A DNA stretch of 64,000 bases from Halovibrio variabilis. GTDB taxonomy: Bacteria; Pseudomonadota; Gammaproteobacteria; Pseudomonadales; Halomonadaceae. The position numbers and the translations under genes are program-made. Where the stretch lies: the NCBI RefSeq assembly GCF_007991175.1, contig NZ_BJXV01000001.1, positions 1-64,000 on the forward strand, in the 5' to 3' direction. Positions 51,564-59,915 of this stretch are shown piece after piece. The number at the start of each line of letters is the position of its first letter. Positions within the stretch are counted from its first letter, which is position 1. The notes beneath the pieces were generated by a model. It did not search any database. It was not told the DNA's origin and saw only the letters and a list, made by a program, of their open reading frames with translations.

Positions 51564-53252
51564 ATGACCGTTTCCCGCCCCCGAACGTTAACCTTGGCTG
51601 ACCTGCAGCGTAAGCGCCGCAACCGGGCAAGGCGCAGTTGGTATAAACGCAGTTTTCGCCTTCAGGTGATGCTGTTAGTTGGGCTGCTGCTGGCGGGCAT
51701 GCTACTGGCCCAGGGCACCTATCTCAATCATCGCAAGGCGGAAATTATTAGCCATCAGATGGGCGAGCGAGCGCTGGCGGTGGCCAAAACGGTGGCATTG
51801 ATGCCGCAAGTGATCAATGCCTTTGGGATGGATGATCCTTCCGCGATTATTCAACCGCTGGCAGAGCGAATCCGCCATGAAACCGGGGCTCGCTACGTAG
51901 TCGTGGGCAATGCCCAAAGTATCCGCTACTCGCACCCCGTGCCGGAGCGCATAGGGCAGCGGATGGTGGGAGGCGATAACGATCAAGCGCTGATTCATGG
52001 CCAATTTTACGTGTCCGAAGCGACAGGCACATTGGGCACCGCGATGCGCGGCAAAGCGCCGATATGGGATGAAGAGGGCAATATCATCGGCATTGTGTCC
52101 GTCGGCTTTATGATGGATCGCGTGGCGATGGACGTGGCGCGCCACACCAGCTTCGGTTGGGTGCTGGTGGCGCTGATGATCTGCCTGGGCTTTGCCGGGG
52201 CGTACTGGCTGTCGCAGCACCTCAAAAGAGTCATTTTAGGCCTGGAACCCTACGAAATTGCCCGCTTGGCCATGGAAAAAGAGGCCATTTTGCAGTCCAT
52301 CCACGAGGGCATTCTGGCGGTTAACCGCGAGGGTCATATCACCTTGGTCAATCAGCAGGCGCGACGTTTTCTCAATTTAGCCGATGAACATGTGCTGCTC
52401 GGCCAACCCATTCGTGAGGTCGTGCCCAACTCGCGACTATTGGAGGTGCTCAGGCGCGGCGAGCAGGAGTTCGACCAGGAAATGTGGCTGGGTGATCACC
52501 CAGTGGTCGTCAATCGCGTGCCCATTCTGCATGAAGGCGAGATTGAGGGCGCGGTGGCCACCTTCCGCAGCCGCCGTGAAGTTGTCGATCTCTCCCAGGC
52601 GCTTACCCAGGCCAGCCGCGATGTGGATATGCTGCGTGCCCAGGCCCACGAGTTTTCCAATAAGTTATATACCATCTCCGGGTTGCTGCAGTTAAAACGC
52701 ATCGATGAAGCTTTGGCGCTGATCCATCAGGAAACCGAGCTCGCTCAGGCACAGATGAGTTTTCTAATGCGCAACGTGGCGGATGCCGTGCTTAGCGGCA
52801 CGCTACTGGGTAAACTAACCCGTGCCCGGGAGCTGGGCGTGGCATTGGACATTGACCCGCAAAGCTCGCTCGCCTATCCGCTCACGCCTACTGGCCAAGA
52901 GGTGATGATGAGCGTGATCGGTAACTTGCTCGATAATGCCTGCCATGCGGCGTTGAATGGGCCTCGTACGGAACCTAAAGTACGTTTGTTTTTTACTGAC
53001 TTAGGCGAGCAACTGCTGATTGAAGTCGAAGACAATGGACCGGGCGTGCTGGCCGAGCATGCCGAGTCGATTTTCCAGGAAGGCTTTTCAACCAAAGCGG
53101 GTAAACATCAGGGCATTGGCCTGGCGCTGGTTGCCAGGCTGTGCCGCCAGCATGGCGGTGCCGTGACGCTGGAAGAAAGCGAACTGGGCGGCGCGTGCTT
53201 TATCGCCGCACTCGACCGCTCGCTGTGCCAACAACACTTACAACACGCTTAA
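51564..53252 (+). CDS. DcuS/CitA-type sensor histidine kinase
   Basis: A 562-residue membrane kinase: basic start, TM1 at about 37-55, a periplasmic CitA-like sensor (ATGARYVVVGNAQSIRYSHP-type segment ETGARYVVVGNAQSIRYSHP followed by IWDEEGNIIGIVSVGF), TM2 at about 200-220, a PAS domain, the H-box AQAHEFSNKLYTISGLLQL with the phosphorylated His, and a HATPase domain (NLLDNACHAAL, VEDNGPGV, GIGLALVARLC). This is the family sensing C4-dicarboxylates, citrate and related acids. Position before the TTT transporter tctCBA points to a tricarboxylate. The ATG at 51564 is preferred; ATG at 51534 is possible. Confidence 0.9.
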   Translation: MTVSRPRTLTLADLQRKRRNRARRSWYKRSFRLQVMLLVGLLLAGMLLAQGTYLNHRKAEIISHQMGERALAVAKTVALMPQVINAFGMDDPSAIIQPLAERIRHETGARYVVVGNAQSIRYSHPVPERIGQRMVGGDNDQALIHGQFYVSEATGTLGTAMRGKAPIWDEEGNIIGIVSVGFMMDRVAMDVARHTSFGWVLVALMICLGFAGAYWLSQHLKRVILGLEPYEIARLAMEKEAILQSIHEGILAVNREGHITLVNQQARRFLNLADEHVLLGQPIREVVPNSRLLEVLRRGEQEFDQEMWLGDHPVVVNRVPILHEGEIEGAVATFRSRREVVDLSQALTQASRDVDMLRAQAHEFSNKLYTISGLLQLKRIDEALALIHQETELAQAQMSFLMRNVADAVLSGTLLGKLTRARELGVALDIDPQSSLAYPLTPTGQEVMMSVIGNLLDNACHAALNGPRTEPKVRLFFTDLGEQLLIEVEDNGPGVLAEHAESIFQEGFSTKAGKHQGIGLALVARLCRQHGGAVTLEESELGGACFIAALDRSLCQQHLQHA

Positions 53253-53314
53253 AGCACTGCACATTTAAAACAAGCACATTCAAAACAGTCAACACAACGG
53301 CTAGGGGGAGCGCA

Positions 53315-54058
53315 ATGTCTGCGGTGCAATACGGCATTTTGGTCGTGGAAGACGATTTTCGCATCGCTGATATCCACAGGGCCTTTATCGAGCAGAGCGA
53401 CGGTTTTTATGTGGTGGGCATGGCGCGCAATGCCAGCGAAGCGAAGGCGATAATGGCAGAACACGCCGCCAGTATTCAGCTGATTTTGCTCGATGCCTAC
53501 CTGCCCGATGTTGAAGGCTTGGAGCTGTTGTGGGCGATTCGCCGTGACTATGTGCATGTGGATATCGTGATGGTCACCGCCGCGCGGGAAGTGGAAACCA
53601 TTAGCGAAGCGCTGCGCGGCGGTGTGTTTGATTACCTTATCAAACCGATTGAGGCCGCGCGGATGACCCAAATGCTGACGCGTTTTCGTCGCGAGCGTGA
53701 AGCGCTAGCATGCCAGGGGGAAATGAGCCAGGACGAGCTGGATCACGTCCTGGCGCGCTTACAGCCTGGCGAGCCGTCGCGGGCAAAATCTCAAGCCCGG
53801 TCTCAAGCCCTACCCAAGGGCATTGATCGGTTGACGTTGCGCCGGGTTATCGATGGCTTGGCGGCGGCCCCGGACTCACTGACCGCGATGCAGATGGCCC
53901 GAACCATGGGCGCCAGCCGCTCAACCGCACGTCGCTATTTGGAGTTTTTAGTCGCCGAGAAGGCGGTGAGTGCTGAGCTAGGCTATGGTGATGTAGGACG
54001 GCCTGAACGGCGCTACCGGCTGTTAGAAACAGCGCACGAGTGGCTCGACGCTTTATAA
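53315..54058 (+). CDS. DcuR/CitB-type response regulator
   Basis: A 247-residue regulator. The receiver has the acidic pair in VVEDDFRIAD, the phospho-accepting Asp in ILLDAYLPDVEG, Thr in MVTAAREVE and Lys in YLIKPIE. The C-terminal half is a CitB-type helix-turn-helix (TAMQMARTMGASRSTARRYL EFLVAEKAV). ATG at 53315 follows AGGGGGAG. Partner of the upstream kinase, and likely activator of the following tctCBA operon. Confidence 0.92.
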   Translation: MSAVQYGILVVEDDFRIADIHRAFIEQSDGFYVVGMARNASEAKAIMAEHAASIQLILLDAYLPDVEGLELLWAIRRDYVHVDIVMVTAAREVETISEALRGGVFDYLIKPIEAARMTQMLTRFRREREALACQGEMSQDELDHVLARLQPGEPSRAKSQARSQALPKGIDRLTLRRVIDGLAAAPDSLTAMQMARTMGASRSTARRYLEFLVAEKAVSAELGYGDVGRPERRYRLLETAHEWLDAL

Positions 54059-54151
54059 GCGGCTAATGCCTCCGGCGATGAGCAAAATGAACAAAATGCC
54101 CATAAAGAACTTTTTGCCTTTTATGCGCACAAGCTTGTCGGTTAAGGGCAT
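54053..54151 (-). CDS. Candidate 32-residue single-span membrane protein
   Basis: Minus-strand frame MPLTDKLVRIKGKKFFMGIL with FILLIAGGISRL: a short basic N-terminus (Lys/Arg rich) and a hydrophobic helix, the pattern of a small inner-membrane protein. It lies in the gap between the response regulator and tctC and overlaps the regulator stop by a few bases. The sequence upstream of the ATG (AGAAGA) is a poor ribosome site, so translation is doubtful. No relative is recognised. Confidence 0.35.
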   Translation of the reverse strand: MPLTDKLVRIKGKKFFMGILFILLIAGGISRL

Positions 54152-54230
54152 GGTCTTCTAACGTTCGCGGCGTGCAGTCTCATAATAAGACAGCCTCACA
54201 TAACAACACTGATACGTGGAGAACGCCATC

Positions 54231-55229
54231 ATGACGTCGCTTACCCTCAAGCGCTTATCGCTATTTGCCCTGCCCCTGGCTGCTGTTGCCGGACTGAACT
54301 CCGCCGCACAGGCACAAGAGTGGACGCCGAGTAGCTCCATCGAATTTGTCGCCCCGGCTAACCCCGGCGGCGGTTGGGACACCCTTGTGCGCACCATGTC
54401 GCGCGTTATCCAGCAGGAAGGGCTGGCCGACGAAAGCTTTGCTGCGATTAACGTCCCCGGCGGCGGCGGGGCGGTTGCCTGGGCGCAAGTCGCGCGCGAT
54501 GAGGGCAACCCGCACAAACTGTTTGCCACCAGCCCGCCGATGATTTTGGTGCCCCTAGCCGGTGCCTCGCGCTATGACCATACTGACTTTACCCCGGTCG
54601 CGCGGATTAACACCGACTACTCGATCATTCTGGTCGCGGCGGACTCTGACTACCAAGACCTTGATGATCTGCTCACTGCGCTAAAAGAAGACCCTAGCTT
54701 GAGCGTAGGCGGCGGCAGTGCGCCCGGTTCCATGGATCACATCGCCATTGCGGGCCTCGCCTCGGCGGCTGGTATTGAAGCCTCGGCGGTTAATTACATT
54801 CCGTTCTCGGGCGGCGGTGACGCCATGACCAACCTGATGGGCGGCCACATTGAAGCCGTTGTCGGTGGTGCTGGTGAAGCGGTTGGCCAACTGGGCGAAG
54901 GCAGCCAGCTGCGCGCGCTGGGCGTCTCTTCTGAAGAGCGTTTGGGCGGCGGTTTGAGCGAAGTACCTACTTATCAAGAGCAGGGTTTCGATTACACCTT
55001 CGACATCTGGCGCGGCGTGATGGGCGCTCCCAACATGCCTGAAGAAGCGGTGGCCTACTACGAAGACCTGTTCGCCGAAATGCTTGAAACCGATGCCTGG
55101 CGTGAAGCGAGTGACCAGTTGGGCTGGATCGACGCCTACCAAAATAGCGAAGAATTTGGCGCTTTCCTGGATCAGCAGCAGGATCAGTTCAGCGATGTAC
55201 TCAATGAGCTTGGTCTACTGCGCCAGTAA
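54231..55229 (+). CDS. tctC: TTT transporter substrate-binding protein TctC
   Basis: A 332-residue periplasmic protein of the tripartite tricarboxylate transporter (Bug) family. Signal peptide to about residue 28 (NSAAQAQ), then IEFVAPANPGGGWDTLVRTM, NVPGGGGAVAWAQVARDEG, GSAPGSMDHIAIAGLASAAG, and VPTYQEQGFDYTFDIWRGVMG. GTGGAG lies ahead of the ATG at 54231. It delivers its ligand (citrate or other carboxylate) to TctAB. Confidence 0.92.
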   Translation: MTSLTLKRLSLFALPLAAVAGLNSAAQAQEWTPSSSIEFVAPANPGGGWDTLVRTMSRVIQQEGLADESFAAINVPGGGGAVAWAQVARDEGNPHKLFATSPPMILVPLAGASRYDHTDFTPVARINTDYSIILVAADSDYQDLDDLLTALKEDPSLSVGGGSAPGSMDHIAIAGLASAAGIEASAVNYIPFSGGGDAMTNLMGGHIEAVVGGAGEAVGQLGEGSQLRALGVSSEERLGGGLSEVPTYQEQGFDYTFDIWRGVMGAPNMPEEAVAYYEDLFAEMLETDAWREASDQLGWIDAYQNSEEFGAFLDQQQDQFSDVLNELGLLRQ

Positions 55230-55263
55230 CCTCAACGCGGTTTTATCCCTTCGCCTTGTCTAC

Positions 55264-55287
55264 ACCGGCTGCTTTAACGCAGCCGGT
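55264..55287 (+). terminator. Stem-loop between tctC and tctB
   Basis: ACCGGCTGC, TTTAAC, GCAGCCGGT: a perfect 9-bp stem 35 bp after tctC without a T-tract, so probably a 3' mRNA-stabilising or partial-termination hairpin for high TctC levels. Confidence 0.65.
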
Positions 55288-55340
55288 GGCCTCCTGTTGG
55301 TAAACGCTGGAGGCGCGCTAGCTCCTTCGGAGAGACTTGT

Positions 55341-55823
55341 ATGACTCGTTTAAATACCAATCAGTGGTTAGCGCTGGTATTGGCGCTACTGGCTGTCGCT
55401 TATCTTGGGATGGCATGGCAAATCCCCACCTTTCCTTTGCCAAGACCGGTCGACTCTGACCTCTTTCCTAAAGTATTAGGCTTTTCGCTACTGATTCTGT
55501 CGGTGTTTCTGTTTTTTGAGAAACCCACGCCGATTGCCGGTGCCGATGAAATCGATGAAGAGGCGCAAAATGGGCCGCTGCTATTAACGCCCTGGGCGCG
55601 GGTTATCGTCACCTCGCTGGCGATTGCTGCCTATGCGTTTTTACTGGTGCCGCTGGGCTTTGTGCTTGCCTCTACGCTGCTCTGCGTTGGCTTGACGGCC
55701 TACTACGGTTATCGCCGCCATGGGGTTAACCTCGCCACCTCGCTGGGGGTCGTGCTTGCGCTCTACCTGGTCATGACGCGGGTGATGGATGTCTACCTAC
55801 CCACTGGCGTGCTGCCTTTCTAA
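55341..55823 (+). CDS. tctB: TTT transporter small membrane protein TctB
   Basis: A 160-residue membrane protein with four hydrophobic segments and the family feature ALLAVAYLGMAWQIPTFPLP RPVDSDLFPKVLG near the N-terminus. It is the small subunit that pairs with TctA. 111 bp after tctC. Confidence 0.88.
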   Translation: MTRLNTNQWLALVLALLAVAYLGMAWQIPTFPLPRPVDSDLFPKVLGFSLLILSVFLFFEKPTPIAGADEIDEEAQNGPLLLTPWARVIVTSLAIAAYAFLLVPLGFVLASTLLCVGLTAYYGYRRHGVNLATSLGVVLALYLVMTRVMDVYLPTGVLPF

Positions 55824-55879
55824 ACAAAGCCGTGTTAGCAGGCCTTTAAGCCAGCCGATATTAAGAGAGTAATTTCGCT

Positions 55880-57385
55880 ATGGATGCCTTCAATAATCTG
55901 ATGTACGGCTTTGGCATCGCGCTTGAGCCGATCAATATCGCCTACGTTTTTGGCGGCGTGTTTGCCGGTACCATTATCGGCATGCTGCCGGGCCTGGGGC
56001 CCATCAGTGCGCTTGCCCTGATGATTCCAATTACCTTTGCCATGGAGCCGTCTTCGGGTTTGATCCTGATGGCCGGAGTTTATTACGGGGCTATTTTCGG
56101 TGGCTCTACGTCGTCGATTCTGCTGAATGCCCCCGGCGTAGCAGGGACCGTGGCGACCTCGTTTGACGGCTACCCGATGGCCAAGAAAGGCCTGGCGGGT
56201 AAAGCGCTGGCGATTGCTGCCTACTCGTCATTTGTAGGCGGCACGGTATCGGTTATTTTTCTGATGCTGATTGCGCCGCTGCTCTCGAAGGTCGCCGTGA
56301 GCTTTGGCCCATCCGAATACTTTGCCTTGATGGTGCTGGGGCTAACCGCCGTCGTGTCGCTCTCGGATAAATCGCTGGTGAAAGGGCTGATTGCCGCCGT
56401 GGTCGGGGTGATTATCTCGATTGTGGGGATTGATATGCAGACCGGCACCGAGCGTTTCACCTTCGACTCGGTACAGCTACTCGATGGCATCGACTTTCTG
56501 GTGGTGGCCCTGGGTATTTTCGCCTTAGCGGAAGTGTTCTACATGCTGCTGCGCGGTGGTGGCGGCAAAGAGGCGCCCCGCAATGCGATTGGCTCGCTGA
56601 AATTGACCCGTAGCGAAGTCAAAGAAATTGCCGGTCCGGTCGGACGCAGCTCGGTGCTGGGTTTCTTCACCGGCGTACTGCCGGGCGCGGGCGCGACCAT
56701 CGGCTCGTTTCTGGGTTACAGCATGGAGAAGCGCATTGCCAAAGATGGCGACACCTTTGGGCAGGGCAATATCAAAGGTGTGGCGGCACCGGAAGCGGCC
56801 AACAATGCTGCCTGTACCGGCTCCTTTGTACCGCTATTGACCCTGGGTGTACCGGGTTCGGGTACCACCGCGGTGCTGCTGGGCGCGCTGCTGGTCATGG
56901 GCGTTAACCCTGGCCCAATGATGCTTGAGCAGCGCCCGGACGTGTTCTGGGGCGTGGTCGCCAGTATGTATATCGGCAATATCTTCCTGTTGGTGCTTAA
57001 CCTGCCGCTGATTCCGCTAATCGCTAAGATTCTTGATCTGCCACGGCCGCTGCTGCTGTCGCTGATTTTAATCTTCTGCATGATTGGTGTTTACGGCATG
57101 AGCTTCAGCATTTTTGACCTGCTGCTGTTATTAGGCTTTGGCCTGGTGGGGCTGGGAATGCGCCTGTTTGGCTTCCCGGCAGCTCCGCTGATACTGGCGC
57201 TGATCCTGGGCAATATTATGGAAGAGTCGTTGCGCCGCGCACTGCAGATCTCCGGTGGCGACTGGATGACCTTTATCGATAAGCCCATCTCGCTTGGCCT
57301 GCTGGTGATCGCGCTACTCTCTCTGACGCTGCCGCTGTTTAAAAAACGCCTGAAGAAGAAAGTGGCCCCCGATGTAGCCAATTAA
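55880..57385 (+). CDS. tctA: TTT transporter large membrane protein TctA
   Basis: A 501-residue membrane protein with about 12 helices. Family motifs are GMLPGLGPISALALMIPITF, YYGAIFGGSTSSILLNAPGV and, in the second half, GVLPGAGATIGSFLGYSMEK followed by FVPLLTLGVPGSGTTAVLLG, two related halves in inverted arrangement. Together with TctC and TctB it imports tricarboxylates by ion coupling. Confidence 0.95.
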   Translation: MDAFNNLMYGFGIALEPINIAYVFGGVFAGTIIGMLPGLGPISALALMIPITFAMEPSSGLILMAGVYYGAIFGGSTSSILLNAPGVAGTVATSFDGYPMAKKGLAGKALAIAAYSSFVGGTVSVIFLMLIAPLLSKVAVSFGPSEYFALMVLGLTAVVSLSDKSLVKGLIAAVVGVIISIVGIDMQTGTERFTFDSVQLLDGIDFLVVALGIFALAEVFYMLLRGGGGKEAPRNAIGSLKLTRSEVKEIAGPVGRSSVLGFFTGVLPGAGATIGSFLGYSMEKRIAKDGDTFGQGNIKGVAAPEAANNAACTGSFVPLLTLGVPGSGTTAVLLGALLVMGVNPGPMMLEQRPDVFWGVVASMYIGNIFLLVLNLPLIPLIAKILDLPRPLLLSLILIFCMIGVYGMSFSIFDLLLLLGFGLVGLGMRLFGFPAAPLILALILGNIMEESLRRALQISGGDWMTFIDKPISLGLLVIALLSLTLPLFKKRLKKKVAPDVAN

Positions 57386-57446
57386 CGCTCAGGCAGGGAA
57401 GCGTGGATAGTAGATAGATAGTGCTGGATAGTTAGGTGCTGAATAG

Positions 57447-57479
57447 ATAGAGGAGGCGTTTAAACACCGCCTCCTCTAT
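57447..57479. terminator. Stem-loop between convergent tctA and azurin genes
   Basis: ATAGAGGAGGCG and CGCCTCCTCTAT form a perfect 12-bp stem around GTTTAAACA-type sequence. No long T-tract, but its position fits a shared terminator. Confidence 0.6.
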
Positions 57480-57517
57480 GGTTAAGGCGTTGCAGGGTTA
57501 TTAAATAACCGGCTGGC

Positions 57518-57973
57518 TCAATCTACCAGGGTAACGCTGCCGCGCATCATCGCGACGTGACCTGGGAAGCTGCAGAAAAAGGTGTAGTCCTCGCCCTCTT
57601 CAAGCTCGGCCACATCAAACGTGGTCGAGCTGCTTTCGCCACCGCCAATCAAGTCGGTGTGAGCAATAATGCGATCGTCGTCAGCGGGCAGGTAGCCGTT
57701 GTCTAGGCCTGCGGCTATGCCGTCGTTAGCGATACCCTGCACATCGCTTTCTTTCGCCAGTACCCAGTTGTGACCCATGCTTTCAACAGGCAGGCTCCCG
57801 GTGTGTTCCAAATTGACAGTGAAGGTATCGCAGCTTTGGCTGATTTCGATGGCATCGGTCTCAAATGTCATCTGATCGGTAGCGGCGACGTTGACTTGGC
57901 AATCTTCTGCGGCAAAGGCTGGCAGGCTTGCTAGCGACAGCAGGACAGCGGTGGCGGCTAATTTGAACGGCAT
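57518..57973 (-). CDS. azu: Azurin (type I blue copper protein)
   Basis: A 151-residue periplasmic electron carrier with a 21-residue signal peptide (SLASLPAFA). Copper ligands are all present: His in SMGHNWVLA, and Cys, His and Met in FFCSFPGHVAMMRG. The disulfide Cys pair is in EDCQVNV and SQSCDTF. Mature length about 130, the azurin norm. Standing alone; ATG at 57973 follows AGAGGT. Confidence 0.95.
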   Translation of the reverse strand: MPFKLAATAVLLSLASLPAFAAEDCQVNVAATDQMTFETDAIEISQSCDTFTVNLEHTGSLPVESMGHNWVLAKESDVQGIANDGIAAGLDNGYLPADDDRIIAHTDLIGGGESSSTTFDVAELEEGEDYTFFCSFPGHVAMMRGSVTLVD

Positions 57974-58163
57974 CAGTATTACCTCTCGCGCTCTGTTATA
58001 AATGAGATTCATTCATAGCATGCTTTTGCCAAACATGCGATTACTTGTGTTGTGGACAGGCTTTTTAAACAAAAATATTGTGTAAGTAAAACAATTTGTC
58101 CACAACGCTGGCACAGACCAAAATGACGGCGTGACGAGACTTATTGTGGCGTAGCGTGGCGAT

Positions 58164-58242
58164 CGCCTTATTTTGGTGCAATTTTAAGCCTGCGTGCATC
58201 ATGCTCGCTGTCTTGAAGGCATCGGTGCCTGCTTGTGGTGCA
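58164..58242 (+). promoter_or_regulatory. Two NtrC-like sites upstream of urtA
   Basis: CGCCTTATTTTGGTGCA (58164-58180) has the perfect right half TTGGTGCA, and TGCCTGCTTGTGGTGCA (58226-58242) has TGC and a perfect TGGTGCA in the 17-bp frame of the E. coli-type site. They lie 76-154 bp upstream of the -24 element within the 450-bp region between azurin and urtA. Confidence 0.6.
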
Positions 58243-58317
58243 GATTGTTAATAAATGTAATTTTATGCTTTTTGTAACTTGATGATTATTATTGGTTATT
58301 TAGTTTTTGTCCCAAAA

Positions 58318-58333
58318 TGGCGCATACCTTGCA
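58318..58333 (+). promoter_or_regulatory. Sigma-54 promoter of urtABCDE
   Basis: TGGCGCATACCTTGCA matches TGGCACG/A-N4-TTGCA at all but one fixed position with exact spacing. It lies about 95 bp upstream of the urtA ATG. Confidence 0.8.
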
Positions 58334-58426
58334 CAAAGCTGTTGGCTAGTGGACGTAGCCCTGTGAACACTCACTTGGCCTACGAAGCTTACAGAGCCCC
58401 TGCCCACAGGGTGCAAGGAGTCAACA

Positions 58427-59815
58427 ATGACCGCATTATTCTCTGCATATCCAAGCCTATCAAAACGGTTCTCAACCGTTTCAACCTCCAAGCGCCTCAA
58501 TAGGCGTTTTGCCAGCGCCCTGTTGGCAGCAGCTGTCATGGGCGCCAGTGCCCAGGCCATCGCCCAAGACGATGACCCGATCAAAGTCGGTATCCTGCAC
58601 TCCCTTTCCGGCACCATGGCGATCAGTGAGACCGTGCTCAAAGACACCGTCGAGATGCTTATCGAGCAGCAGAACGAAGCCGGTGGCTTGCTGGGCCGTC
58701 AGCTGGAAGCCGTGGTGGTTGATCCCGCGTCTGACTGGCCGCTGTTTGCCGAGCGCGCCCGTGAGCTGCTGGACCAGGAAGAAGTCGACGTGATTTTCGG
58801 CAACTGGACCTCGGTGTCGCGTAAATCCGTGCTGCCGGTCGTGGAAGAGCTCAACGGACTGCTCTTCTACCCAGTGCAGTATGAAGGCGAAGAGTCCTCC
58901 GAGAACGTCTTCTATACCGGCGCCGCGCCGAACCAGCAGGCCATTCCGGCGGTTGAATATTTGATCAATGAAGTGGGTATCGAGCGCTTTGCGCTGGTGG
59001 GTACCGACTACGTCTACCCGCGCACCACCAACCGTATCCTCGAAGCCTTCCTTAAAGATGAGCACGGCATCGCCGACGAGGACATCATGGTCAACTACAC
59101 GCCGTTCGGCCATTCGGATTGGCAGAACATCGTGGCGGAAATTCGTCGTTTTGGTGAAGAGGGTAAACCAACCGCCGTTGTCTCTACGGTGAATGGCGAT
59201 GCTAACGTACCGTTTTATACCGAGCTTTCGAACCAAGGTATCGACGCTGCGGATATCCCGGTGATCGCCTTCTCCGTGGGCGAGCAGGAGCTGACCGGTA
59301 TTGATACCGGCCCGCTGGTGGGTCACCTGGCCGCCTGGAACTACTTTATGAGCGTCGACACCGATGAAAACTACGACTTCATCGACGCCTGGATTGAGTA
59401 CACCGGCGACGATATGGCGGTCACCAATGACCCCATGGAAGCGCACTACATTGGCTTCAATATGTGGGCCGAAGCGGTACGCAAAGCGGGTACCACGGAC
59501 GTCGACACGGTGAAAGACGCCATTATCGGCGTGACCGTGCCTAATCTTTCCGGCGGCTATGCGGCGATGATGCCCAACCACCACATCACCAAGCCGGTGC
59601 TGATCGGTGAGATCCAGGACAACGGCCAGTTCGATATCGTCTGGCAGACGCCTTCTACCGTGGCGGGCGATGCCTGGTCTGACTACCTGCCCGGTTCACG
59701 TGACCTGATTGCCGATTGGCGTAAGCCGATGGAATGCGGCAACTTTAATGTTGTTAACGGCTCGTGCGGTGGCAGCACCGCCGCAGAAGAAGCCGAAGCG
59801 GCACTGGCAGAGTAA
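58427..59815 (+). CDS. urtA: Urea ABC transporter substrate-binding protein
   Basis: A 462-residue periplasmic binding protein of the amide/urea family. Long signal region to about residue 46 (QAIAQ), then IKVGILHSLSGTMAISETVL, NTWTSVSRKSVLPV-type segment NWTSVSRKSVLPVVEELNGL LFYPVQYEGEESS, LVGTDYVYPRTTNRILEAFL, and a C-terminal LPGSRDLIADWRKPMECGNF with a Cys pair. These identify UrtA rather than a branched-chain amino acid protein. AAGGAG precedes the ATG. First gene of urtABCDE. Confidence 0.94.
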   Translation: MTALFSAYPSLSKRFSTVSTSKRLNRRFASALLAAAVMGASAQAIAQDDDPIKVGILHSLSGTMAISETVLKDTVEMLIEQQNEAGGLLGRQLEAVVVDPASDWPLFAERARELLDQEEVDVIFGNWTSVSRKSVLPVVEELNGLLFYPVQYEGEESSENVFYTGAAPNQQAIPAVEYLINEVGIERFALVGTDYVYPRTTNRILEAFLKDEHGIADEDIMVNYTPFGHSDWQNIVAEIRRFGEEGKPTAVVSTVNGDANVPFYTELSNQGIDAADIPVIAFSVGEQELTGIDTGPLVGHLAAWNYFMSVDTDENYDFIDAWIEYTGDDMAVTNDPMEAHYIGFNMWAEAVRKAGTTDVDTVKDAIIGVTVPNLSGGYAAMMPNHHITKPVLIGEIQDNGQFDIVWQTPSTVAGDAWSDYLPGSRDLIADWRKPMECGNFNVVNGSCGGSTAAEEAEAALAE

Positions 59816-59824
59816 CAACCATAG

Positions 59825-59857
59825 CCTTGCTGCGCCGTTTATCACGGCGCAGCAAGG
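59825..59857 (+). terminator. Strong stem-loop between urtA and urtB
   Basis: CCTTGCTGCGCCGT and ACGGCGCAGCAAGG form a perfect 14-bp stem around TTATC, directly after urtA. A CCCCCTTTTT tract follows 20 bases later. It probably lowers read-through into urtB-E or protects urtA mRNA. Confidence 0.78.
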
Positions 59858-59915
59858 AGCACGCTCTCTCCCCCTTTTTGATCACTATTTCTCAATAACC
59901 AAAGGAAGAACCCCC

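Noticed and set aside
58481..59584. Long antisense open frame (367 codons, minus strand)
   Set aside because: It lies entirely inside urtA, which has clear family motifs. The His/Val-rich translation is what the GC-rich sense codons give on the reverse strand.
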